Shown in pieces: positions 9,701-19,995 of a DNA stretch of 64,000 bases. The notes under the pieces are model-generated. The model saw only the letters and a program-made list of their open reading frames with translations, was not told the origin of the DNA and searched no databases. The stretch comes from Acipenser ruthenus (taxonomy: Eukaryota; Chordata; Actinopteri; Acipenseriformes; Acipenseridae). The stretch spans positions 19,096,659 to 19,160,658 of the forward strand of contig NC_081217.1 in assembly GCF_902713425.1 (NCBI RefSeq). The letters run 5' to 3'. A program made the translations under genes and the position numbers. How positions within the stretch are numbered: position 1 is the stretch's first letter; every line of letters starts with the position of its first letter.

Positions 9701-12533
9701 ACATTGTAACTATGCAAAATGACATTGTAATTGTGTAAGTACACATGTATTTACTAAGTAACTAGTATGTAAATACACAGTAATTAGAGACAGACTGTAA
9801 AGTTCTACCATATTCTAATAACAATAGATGGTCTGTATTAAAGGAGTGCTGCGGTCTTTTAAACAGGAGCTGCGTTCTGCCTTCACGAAGGAGGCACAGG
9901 ATTCCAGCAAGCCTTCCTTCCTGATCTCTGTGGCAGTGTCTGGAGAGAAAGCCATCATTGACAACTCCTATGAGGTGGACAAGTTCCCCCAGTGAGTCCC
10001 TCCTGCAAGCTGACTACTGAGTACTACAATACCGAAGAGTGTGTGTGTGTGCGTGTGTGTGTGCTTATATAATGAACAGACAGGCATTCAAATCTCTCAA
10101 ACAATTCATAGTTTTGAACATTTCTGTCCATCTACAAATCAAAGTGTGGGTGGGTCTAAAACTTTACTGTATGAGGTGCTGAGGAATATTTTCAAAGCAA
10201 TTTAACTCCTGTCTGTAATAAAGAAAGAAAATGTTAATGTCACAAATCTGGGACGCAAATAAAACTTGAGAGTCCTATACTTTAGAGTGCTTAAATGATA
10301 ACAATGTTGTTTTGACGTCTCTAATAATGATTGAAAAGCAAGTTAGATCACACACATAACAGTAATAAGATACGATGTGCTTGAGTTCTTTTACATGATA
10401 ATTGTTACAGCAATTTTGACTGTGCTTCTCTATCCCCAGGTATGTGGATTTTATCAGTGTGATGGCCTATGATTTACATGGTGTTTGGATGATGGTCACT
10501 GGCCACCACAGTCCGCTCTATGCACCGGCAGACAAACCTGACAGCCAAGCAACTGTGGTAAGTGAAACTTGGGGTTTGTGCCAGTGCAGGACAATTACAG
10601 CATAAGCAATGTAATTAATGCTTTTCTATTTTTTCTTAATATATATAATATTTTAGGGGTTTTAATCTTTCTATTGATCAATTAATCATCTGATCTGCAT
10701 GATCGATTAATTACAGTTCATATCTGAGGGTGCTTTTAACTGTGGGAGCGACTCATTGCTGACTGGCATCCGTGCCTACTTATTTGCTGCTGAGTTAGAT
10801 GGGGTTTTTTTTGTTTGCTGTGGTGGTGTGAGCCTCTTGCCAGGTCGTCATTGTAAATGAGAATTTGTTCTCAATTGACTCATCTGGAAAAATAACGTTT
10901 TTGATTGATTGGTTAATTTACAGTAAATCTGACACCCGGAATATGCTGTATAAGGTCCCTACGTTCATTCACTGCATTCAATATTTGAGAACATGACTGA
11001 AGTTCCTTCTTCTCAAGACATTAACACCAACATGTTAAAGTTGTACAGTATATCCTCTGGCCTCTAACCCTAATCTTACCTCTCCATAGGAATTTGGCAT
11101 TAAATACTGGTTGGCTCTCAAAGCACCAGCGAACAAGCTGCTCCTGGGCTTCCCGACCTATGGCCGATGCTTCACTCTTGCTGACCCGGCCAAAAATGGC
11201 GTGGGTGCAACCATCACTGGAACAGGAAAACCAGGAATCTATACCAAAGAGGCTGGATTCTGGTCCTACTATGAGGTATCAACCAATCAGGCCCACGGAT
11301 TGGTTTACTTTCAACCAATTAGAGCTGAGATAGATGATATTTCACCCAATCAGGGTTGATGATCCAAAATGGATCAGGGCATTAGAGTTTCTGCTCTCCT
11401 CGCTTCTCTAGACTGTGTAGCAGCTGGTTCTGGCTGTAGGGAATATGGTAAAGAGGCTGGTGTCCATTCATCTATTCTTTTACGTGCATCTTTCAGGTCT
11501 GCTCTGAGCTTAGTGCTGGGGCCACTTCTCTCTGGCTGGCAGACCAGAAGGTGCCCTTTGTCTTCAAAGACAACCAGTGGATTGGCTATGATGATGAGAA
11601 AAGCTTTCATTGGAAAGTGAGTATTGTAAAGGTTCTACACACCTAAAGACAAGCCCATGAACCTTATGGAATTCAAGCTTTTGTTCATATATGGGAAGTG
11701 ATCATAAAATATAGATATATACTGTAGTCTATTGTTATAATAAACTTGTTATTGTAAATTGTAGTGCAATATGTTGTAGGCAGTGAACACACACAGGACT
11801 GTACATTAACATGTAAGATATTGTATCTTCTTTCAGGTTGAGTGGATGAAGAGCAAAGGGCTGGGTGGAGTTATGATCTATTCAATGGATCTGGATGATT
11901 TCAGTGGAGAGTTCTGTGGCAATGGCACCTACCCCCTCATGAAGAAACTGAGAAGCTACCTGAATATCACAAGCGCAGGTATGTATGGATTTCTCTAGTG
12001 ATTCATTCTTGATCTACTTGTTCAGGGAATATTTGGACAATATCAGTCAACCCCACTCCTCGTGCATCCATAACAGGCCAAGTTTCCCTTTCAATACCTT
12101 TCGTCTGTAGCATAAGCTTTGAAATATCTGTAATTGAAGAATAATATTCAAGCAAAAAAACAAAAGATATTTAATAGTGAAAAAGGGAGCCATTGCTTAT
12201 ATTGCTTAATAAGAGGCAAGAATATGGATTTTAAAACCTTGATTACACTCTTGTGGTATTATAAACGGTTGAGCCATATTGCTGGTAGATGCGTCAGTCC
12301 GTCAGAAACAGACTATATTCCTAAGATACAGTTATTAACTAGGGAAGCAGTGATACTCAGAATTAATTTCTTTCTTTTGAAATGTGTGTATTTCAGATAT
12401 CGTTCTTAAACCAGAAACAAGCGCCACTACCCAAAAGATTCCTTTAGAAGCCATCTCCTCCACCATTTCCTCCAGGATACTTCTAACACGACTGATTTAT
12501 GTATCTATTTTTGTATTTGTTTGTTTATTTTAA
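6744..12533 (+). CDS. GH18 chitinase, acidic chitinase (CHIA)-like, 11 exons
   Basis: Coding exons: 6744-6768, 7390-7422, 8452-8656, 8815-8871, 9272-9437, 9867-9991, 10440-10557, 11090-11275, 11497-11616, 11837-11978, 12397-12533. All introns are GT-AG and phases join without a break to give 437 codons. The product would be a secreted endochitinase cleaving beta-1,4 GlcNAc links. Visible parts: a signal peptide (about residues 1-20, hydrophobic core [11 protein letters not shown]); [11 protein letters not shown] at the start of the barrel; GGWNFG; the catalytic DxxDxDxE as [10 protein letters not shown] with all acidic residues present; [23 protein letters not shown]; and DLDDF. The cysteine pair seen in vertebrate chitinases (CSE and FCG) is kept. 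Oddities: the CBM14 chitin-binding domain of CHIA and CHIT1 is absent, and a Ser/Thr-rich linker with a hydrophobic end takes its place. The barrel-floor Trp of the MVWALDLDDF strand is Tyr here. A CHIA/CHIT1-type family call is firm; exact orthology is not. Confidence 0.93.
6970..7187 (-). repeat. tRNA-headed SINE, GTCGCCCTGGATAAGGGC-tail family (chitinase intron 1)
   Basis: Near full-length. The minus strand runs from an AGCAGTGTGGAGTAGTGGTT head, through CTCTGGACTCTTGACCGGAGG, to the tail TAAGTCGCCCTGGATAAGGG and TGCTAAGAAATAA. Confidence 0.75.
7547..7881. mobile_element. hAT-type MITE in chitinase intron 2
   Basis: The ends CAGGGTTTCCCAATCTTGG and, inverted, CCGGTTTTCTCAATCC are long imperfect terminal repeats. 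The exact 8-bp duplication GTTTACAG lies on both sides (7539-7546 and 7882-7889), as hAT elements make. No coding capacity. Confidence 0.75.
8283..8400. repeat. fragment of the same Tc1/mariner-like MITE (chitinase intron 2)
   Basis: Shares TCGAAATCTAACATGAAATA and GATTACATGATGTTAAATAA with the copy at 20738-21005. Its right end is about 50 bases from the exon 3 acceptor. Confidence 0.55.
9272..9437 (+). CDS. chitinase exon 5, catalytic exon
   Basis: This exon carries the GH18 signature [10 protein letters not shown]. The two aspartates and the proton-donor glutamate of DxxDxDxE are all present. CHIA and CHIT1 usually read DWEY; here the residue after Glu is Phe. The acceptor is TTGCAG and the donor AAT-GTGAGG. 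The first base completes a codon from exon 4. Confidence 0.93.
9518..9809 (+). repeat. palindromic MITE, copy 2 (chitinase intron 5)
   Basis: It starts GGTAGCACTTTACATTGAGTG and ends TAAAGTTCTACC, so the terminal inverted repeats are recognisable. The core is shortened to GGGATAGGGTCAGGGTT. It lies 80 bases after the donor of the catalytic exon. Confidence 0.75.
10800..10905 (+). repeat. LINE-type 3' tail (chitinase intron 7)
   Basis: GCCAGGTCGTCATTGTAAAT and GAGAATTTGTTCTCAATTGA lead into CTCATCTGGAAAAATAA. It is related to the tail at 5740. Confidence 0.5.
12397..12533 (+). CDS. chitinase last exon: Ser/Thr linker and hydrophobic C-terminus
   Basis: The exon follows a TATTTCAG acceptor and keeps phase with exon 10, which ends on one base. 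It encodes 44 residues after the junction Asp: a polar part with TSATTQK and EAISSTISS, then a hydrophobic end [16 protein letters not shown] directly before TAA. In CHIA and CHIT1 this position holds a Pro/Ser linker and the six-cysteine CBM14 domain. Small residues, a short spacer and a hydrophobic run reaching the stop match the layout of a GPI-attachment signal. A C-terminal membrane anchor is the alternative. The arginine inside the run weakens both readings. Confidence 0.8.
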
Positions 12534-12728
12534 GGGGAAAATGGTTGCTTCCTGCAGTAAAAACCAATTAATTGGAAAACAGAAAACTGCCAACTTGAAT
12601 GTCCCTGAAAGCGACTAATTAGAAAGTTTAATCACATTGAAAGATATGGAACTTTGTTTTAATACTGAACATTTTTATTCCAAATGTATTTTATTACATT
12701 ATTCTTGTACATTTATTGACACAAATGT

Positions 12729-13379
12729 GGGTAACACTTTACATTCAGTGTCTCTAATGACTATGTATTACCAATAGTAATTACTTACTAAATACATGTG
12801 TACTTACACATAATTACAATGTTATTATGCATATGGCAGGCCAAATGATCATTTAGAGATATCTCAAATTTATAGATATCCCTAAAATATTTTAAGATGT
12901 CTCTAAATCATTTCCTGATATCTCTAAATATTTGAAGATATCTTCAAATATTTAAAAGATATCTCTAAATCAAAGAAATACATTTAGAGGATATCCAGTT
13001 AAAGATATCTCCTAAATCAATTTGAGATATCTTTATTTTTAGAGATCTCAAAATGAAATTGAAATATCTTCAAAAGGGTTTATTTACCTCATATTAATTT
13101 AAATACATCTGCAAGTGATTTACAGCTATCTCTAAATATTTCAAGATATCTTAAAATGCAATTTGAGATATCTCTAAATTGATAATTTGGCTTGCCATAT
13201 GTGCATCATTTTGTATGATATAACCCTATCCCCAACCCTAACCCTAACTCTAACAATTGTGTTCTTACATATATTGTGTAAAAAGATTTACATGTTAAGT
13301 GCTATGCATAATAACATTATAATTAAGTAACTACTATGTAAATACAGTTATTAGAGACACCTCATGTAAAGTTTTACCC
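12729..13379 (-). repeat. palindromic MITE, copy 3, carrying a nested insertion
   Basis: Left end GGTAACACTTTACATTCAGTG, right end ATGTAAAGTTTTACCC. The core reads CCCTAACCCTAACTC, the opposite orientation to copy 1. A second palindromic element at 12834-13197 splits the left arm. Confidence 0.75.
12834..13197. mobile_element. TA-flanked MITE nested in another MITE
   Basis: Ends TGGCAGGCCAAATGATCA and, inverted, TGGCAAGCCAAATTATCA, flanked by TA on each side. That target duplication is the Tc1/mariner type. The interior is full of the inverted motif GAGATATCTC. No coding capacity. Confidence 0.7.
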
Positions 13380-13734
13380 ATAACTGCATGCCACCTAACC
13401 AATCAATAATCAACTTTATAACAGCACAGCATCAGAAAGTGCATTATATACCCCACATCCTCTCATAGCCACAGCTGTATATTTTGGCTGGGTCTATTTT
13501 TGTATATTTCCTTCCTGATGCATTTGATCAAACATTTTAAAAAGTTATGCAATGAAAACAACAGGAAGAAGTACCGTTCAGTGGCAAAATTATTTTAGGG
13601 GTTACAGAACCCAGAACAGTGGCACCGGGCAAACAGAAACAGCAGCTTGGTATTTTAATGTAGAGAAAAGCACAAAGACTAGAATTTGATGTAAATTTTT
13701 TGAATAAAAAATGTGTATTATTTGGACTGAAGCT

Positions 13735-13758
13735 ATATATATATATATATATATATAT

Positions 13759-13797
<39 letters not shown>

Positions 13798-13800
13798 TAT
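13735..13800. repeat. (TA)n(GATA)n compound microsatellite
   Basis: TA units pass into about nine GATA units between the chitinase and receptor genes. Confidence 0.95.
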
Positions 13801-14204
13801 ACGTTGAAGAAGAAAAAATCCTACAATTGGAAAGTGATTAGAAATTCACGCTAGTTAATTATAAACAATAAACACTTTCTTAAAAACAAATGTAACAAAG
13901 CAATATTTCTTCTATATCACACTAGAAGCATGTCTATGCATGTCTGTACTATAATAACTTATATAACTTATATAAGTATTATAATAAAATATCTTAGCTT
14001 TGGTTCTCAGTTCTTTTGCCCAAATTGCACATATATATACACAAAAATATAAATTTCAAGCAAATTCAGAGTGTAAAGGTGTATATCTTTAATGTATAGA
14101 TGAGTCTTCTCTACTGCTGTGACCAGTCCATAGCATTATAAGCATACTGGGGTTGGAAGTCTCACTGTGGCCTAAACCTGCTGAACTGCTGAGATGTCAT
14201 CAAT

Positions 14205-14561
14205 TGGTAACACTCTCATTACTGTGGATTTAGATATTCGTTACTTAGTAAAAACATGTGTACTTACACATAATTACAATGGTATTATAAACAGTTACAA
14301 TGTTCTTAATGTGTAAATCTTTGTGCACAACATATGTACACAATTGTATCAGAAAAGGGTTAGTGTTAGAGTTAGGGTTAGGGATAGGGTTTGCGGTTAG
14401 GGTAAGGATTGGGGTTATATCATGCAACAAAAAAACACATTAAGTTCATTGTAACAATGCATAATAACTTTGTAACTATGTGTGAGTACACATGTATTTA
14501 CTAAGTAACTACCATGTAAATACCCAGTAATTAGAGATACTTCATGTAAAGTGTTACCCAT
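14205..14561 (+). repeat. palindromic MITE, copy 4
   Basis: Left end GGTAACACTCTCATTACTG, right end CATGTAAAGTGTTACCC. The core is a run of TTAGGG variants near 14360-14415. It lies between the chitinase and the receptor gene. Confidence 0.75.
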
Positions 14562-14776
14562 CAATTTGCACCCCAGCTTTCTGTGCAAAAACACACATTT
14601 TTAACACTTTTCAACAACAGAGTTTCCATTCTTTCTTAGGGTTTTGTTGAAAAAAAAAAATCTCATAAGCTTGTAGGGTCTCTTTAGTCTTGGAAATGCA
14701 TCCTTAAACTTTTTTTTTTTGATTCATGTATTCTGTGGTGATCAAGGGAAACAAGAAGAGGAAAGGAGATTGTGTT

Positions 14777-14782
14777 TTTATT
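14777..14782 (-). terminator. candidate poly(A) signal of the CD300-like receptor
   Basis: AATAAA on the minus strand, about 445 bases after the stop codon and the first such hexamer seen downstream. It implies a 3' UTR of roughly 450-470 bases. Confidence 0.45.
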
Positions 14783-15226
14783 TCAGGATTTGTTTATATT
14801 TTCAATGGCTATAAGGGGTCTTGTACTGTCTTCTAGCAGGTTATTGATTTGTCTGCTAGACGCAGGAACATCCATGGCTTCAGCATTATCTACATGTAAC
14901 CTTAACGTAACTAACTGGTGTTTTGCTATCCACTGTAGAATGGGGTTCAGGTCTGGGTTTGGAATATGCTATTTTGTATTTGTTTTTTAAAAGCAGTAAT
15001 AAAGTTCACAATTGTATTTGTCAACAGAAAACAAGCTTTCATAAAATAAGCTGTGGATTAAAAAACATCTTTAGTCCTGAAATTATATTTAGATGTCCTT
15101 GTCAATGTCTTTGCTGTGTGAATAAATATTTGTCTTTTCTTATTTTGGGCAACTGTTGCATGAATACCGCAAATATACCATCCAGACGTTTGATTGTAAG
15201 ATATCAGGGCTTGACTGTGGCCCTCC

Positions 15227-15559
15227 CTACTTGAACGCAATCTGGGTGTAAACCACAGCGTTCTCGTCACTCTCAGTGTCAGAATCGACAGCGTCCTGGC
15301 TGTTCTCTCCCCCTCCCTTCAGTCCTTCAGAAACTCTGTCCTCCTCTTCATCAGGCTCTGTGGCAGGCTCCATGTTGACATAATCATCAGAACTCCTCCT
15401 TCGTCCCTCAAACGGGGCTACATTCACATAGTCTGCCGACTCCTCCGGCTCTCTTTTGGAAACATTCACATAGTCGTCGGCATCGTCCGCCTCCTGCCCT
15501 GCCTTGTCCCACTTCATCTCACTGAAGCAGCTGTTGCCTTTGCTGACCTCCCCTGTAGA
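15227..15559 (-). CDS. last coding exon of the CD300-like receptor: signalling tail
   Basis: The exon starts after an ACATTGCAG acceptor in phase 0 and ends at TAG. It encodes 110 acidic residues with DDYVNV, ADYVNV, DDYVNM and finally AVVYTQIAFK. YxN is the Grb2 SH2 consensus, YVNM also fits the PI3K YxxM rule as in CD28, and VxYxxI fits the ITIM rule. The three YVN motifs sit in repeated acidic contexts, as if grown by short duplication. Confidence 0.88.
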   Translation of the reverse strand, partial: STGEVSKGNSCFSEMKWDKAGQEADDADDYVNVSKREPEESADYVNVAPFEGRRRSSDDYVNMEPATEPDEEEDRVSEGLKGGGENSQDAVDSDTESDENAVVYTQIAFK

Positions 15560-18500
15560 CTGCAATGTAAAAGCACGAGTATGAATGGGCAGCAGTGTGG
15601 AGTAGTGGTTAGGACTCTGGACTCTTGACCGGAGGGTTGTGGGTTCAATCCCAGGTGGGGGACACTGCTGTTGTACCCTTGATTTACCTAGATTAAAAAC
15701 CCAACTGTATAAATGGGTAATTGTATGTAAAAATAATGTGATATCTTGTAACAATTTTAAGTCGTCCTGGATAAGGGTGTCTGCTAAGAAATAAATAATA
15801 ATAATAATAGTGGAGCAGTGCTTCTCAGTTGTAGCTCTCATGCACCCTTCACAATGTTCTGTATTAACTCTTCAAGTGCACATGCAGTAGGATGGCACTC
15901 TCAGACTTCCTCTGTAACATTGAGTAGTCTAGTTGTACGTGTCACTTGGGAACCACTTTATAATTGCACTGTTAATGCTTGAGAATTTCCCCTACAATCC
16001 CCATCAATGACATCCGTTTCCCACCCCAGAGATTATACCCAATTGCAAAGTCTTGAATGTTGCTTGGTAATAGTTTATCAGGTGCAATTGTATTACTGTG
16101 GTTATCTTTTATTTTTTTAGATATGCCCCTTGTACGAAGATTAATGCAATTAATTAATTCAGTGGACTGATGAATGAAATGAATGAATTCAATGGACGGA
16201 TGAATTCAATGGATGCATGCATTGATGGGTAAAAAATGGAATTAAAGCAAATTCTTTGTTATTTCTTCATACAATCAGACTTAGCACTATAGTTTACTTA
16301 CTGAACTGTCTGAGCTGTCAGTAGAAGTGTCGTCATCGTCCCCTTAACAAAAAGAGAGAAGGTTACTTCACTAACTGGGTGCCTTGATTGCAACCCCAAA
16401 ATGAATTGTGCCATGCTAAATATTAACATCCATCGTCTATTTTGACTAGTTGGTTAAACGGAACAGAGTTTCGGTAAATGGCAGGACTCATTATCATGGG
16501 AGTTGGGATCAGACATTGAGTTGGATGGAAACTTCATTATCGAAGAACGCATGTGTGGAATGAGGTGTGAAATAGATGCAGCTGTACCGTAGACATTGCT
16601 GGTGCCGGGGGTCGGCTGGTGGTATTGAGGGAATGTGTAGAGGTTATTGCTTGCTTGGGAGGTGGATGTGTTATGAAAGTCCTGCAGCCGAATACTGGTT
16701 CCATTGTTCTGTCCAGTAAGTGTAACATCTGCAATTAATAAAAAAAATGATACATCTTCCATTGTGCCCCGATACTTTTTATTTGTATATAGCAGCCTTG
16801 GTGCCATGGCAGCCCAGAGCGCTGTACAAAAATATTATTATTTATTTATTTATTAGCAGACACCCTTATCCAGGGCGACTTACAGTTGTTACAAAATATC
16901 ACATTACAGAGGAGAGCAGTTATAATATACAATAAATTCAGTAGTAAATATGAGCACAACCAAATACAGCTAAAAACAAAAACGAGAGAGCTCACCTGTA
17001 CAATACACTCCAGCTACAACTAATTATATAAAAGCACATTAATAAAAGTATGTTTGCAATTTTGACTTTAAAGAATCCAATGTTTAAACCTCCCTGATCA
17101 ACCGGAGTAGAGTTCCACAAACGAGGAGCACGACAGCAAAAAGCTCAGGCTCCAGTTGATTTAAGACGATTTTTTGGAACAAGCTAAGAGTTCTGCATTT
17201 TCTGATCTCAAAGAATGAATAGAAACATACAGACATGTACAGACTGCTGTTTAGGGTGGTAGTTCAACAGTTAATAGACAGGTAACAGGTTCCTAGATTC
17301 ATTGTTATATGTCTGTCCTGGTGAAACATGAGCCATATGGTCTCCCTAATCTTTTAAAATGTTCAAGTTTCTTGATAAAGAAACACTTGCAGTCTAAAAG
17401 GAATTGTTTATTCTAATATACAAGAATGCAAACCGTCATTCAAGTATCCTGCCACCACAAACCACACACTGCCACTTTAATTTGATTAGACATGTAGTGT
17501 GAAATCTGAAGGTTCTATCCCCGCCTCCATGGTAACCAATAGCCTGCTGGCCAAGGGTCTGGGGCTCGAGAACTCACCTCTGCTGTTTGTCAGCTTCTTT
17601 CTAATTAAAATGATTAGAATCACAAGGAAAACAAAAGCCAGGATCCCGATAATCCCAAAGATAACCGGGGCTCCTTTTCTGGAAATAGAATAGATATCGA
17701 TTGCTTCTTTTCTGGAAATAGAATAGATATTGATTTAGTATATTAGCAGCAAAGAGTTATTGCAATGAATTCAAACTCTCTCTTTCTCAGCCACACTAAC
17801 ATGCATCCAGACATCATTCTTGCACAACAAAATGGAGGGGCCTGCGCCAGTCCAAACAGGGCAAGAATTGGACTCATGATCTAAGAGAGAATTTTAAAAC
17901 TCTCTTGTTTTCAGATATATCTACATTGTCATAGATCCTTCCTTTTGTGACCTTGGGGGACATCTTTTTACATCACCAGGATAAAACTATTAAAGGAGAA
18001 GTAACCGACAATGAATGTCTGCTTTCTTACCTTGAATTAGCATAAACACAATGTCTCTAATTACTGTGTATGTACATAGTAGTTACTTAGTAAATACATG
18101 GGCACTTACACACAATTATAATGTTATTATGCATAGTTACAATGTACTTCATGTGTACATTTTTTTTCTTGATATAACCCTAATCCTAACCTTAACCCTT
18201 CCTCTAAACCTAACCCTAAACCCCCTAACACTAACTCTAAACTTAACTCTAACCCTTTTCAGATACAATTGTGTGCTTACATAAATCAAGCAAAAATATG
18301 TACACATTAAGTACATTGTTACTATGCATAATAACATTGTGATTATGTGTAAGTACACAGGTATTCACAATGTAACTACTATGTAAATACACAGCAATTT
18401 GAGACACTTCATGTAAAGTGTTACCTCTCGTTTTTCAATCTTTTTTTTCCATTTTCCCTTTGATGTCTGTCAAGCTTATTTATCCTGCCACAATGTTAGA

Positions 18501-19915
18501 AGCTAACCTGGGAGTCAGGGTGGTCCTGGTCCTGGTGTCTGGCAGGGTGGGAGTTGCTTTAGAGCTGGTGTAGGTCGTGGGATTGTGGGTAGTTACATCT
18601 ATAAAAGGGAAGCACACCAAAACAGGGACCACTTTGAATATTATAACGTCATCTCTTTGAACTCTACACTAGAATTTCCGTATACTACACCTAGAAAAGT
18701 CTTACCAAAAAAAAATGTTTGTTTTAAATTGCACTGTTTGGTGTGTCTTTAATGATCTAAATAGACATTGTTCTGAATCCCACCATCCTTTAACTTGATG
18801 AGTGATTTACTGAATCTGCCATCCCTAAACCATTATCTAGATCTGTCGCTGATTAGATAAAATAGACCCCATTGTGCAGCTACATAATAACAGTTAAATA
18901 ACTTACTTCTGTATATTACATCCAATAATATACAGCAGTGCAATGAATGAATGTAATGTCCTTATAAATAGTATATCCATGTTCTAAAAAAGAATGACAG
19001 TGTTATTGCAGTACAATTATATTCATTCAATAATTTGGTGGTTGAAAGAATAAATCATCTTTTCAATGTCCTGGTCAAATTCAAATATGCATATGAGATG
19101 TTCATTGTCAGTGGACTCGTCCTCATACAAACACTGTAGATTCAAATTACGTGATGATTACCTAGCTTCAAATGTAAAAATCTAAATCTGCTTACCTTGG
19201 TGAACCTTCAGCTCAACATCAAATGTAATGTCTTTATTTAAATATGGTGTGACTATCCCACACCGGTAAAGTCCTGCATCGCTCAGTTTCACCTGGGATA
19301 TTGTCACTGTAAATGTGTTTATCATGTCATGATCATGTATATCCGTAAGTAGATGTTTCTTATCATTCAATGTATCAACCAGTGTTTCACACCAATTGTC
19401 TTCCATTCGGCACCAGTATTTTTTAAAACGTCTGTAGTCCTCATTGTATTTACAATCCACTTTCATTAATCTTCCCACAATTCCAGTCACCACCTGCGGT
19501 CCTATCAAACTGAGAACCTTCAGCTCCACAGCAAAGGTTTTATAACTATTGGACATCTCTATTCCACACCTGTACTGGCCTGAATCGCTCTCTTTCGGCC
19601 GCCACATTGTCAATGTAAATGTGTTAGCCAAGGGATTATCTTTGATATTCACATTGAGTGCATTGTACCGTGTGTTTCTCAGTATGGTACAGTGGTATTG
19701 CAGCACTCTACACCAGTATTTCACATTCTGCCTGTATTTCTCATTGTATTTGCAATCCATTGTCACAGTCTGTCCTGTAATTGCAGTTACTGTCTCTGGT
19801 CCTTCAAGAGCAGGTTCACCTGGACAGACATGAGAAGTCTGGTGAGTTTAATTAACATTGACAGCATATTCTCTAATGTTACAGAGTAAAAGAACACATG
19901 ATGTAATAATGCAAT

Positions 19916-19995
<80 letters not shown>

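Noticed and set aside
13200-13260. True interstitial telomere
   Set aside because: The CCCTAA-like run is short, degenerate and enclosed by MITE arms, so it belongs to the element.
15587-15650. tRNA-like A and B boxes
   Set aside because: They are the head of a SINE, followed by its body and tail, and not a functional tRNA gene.
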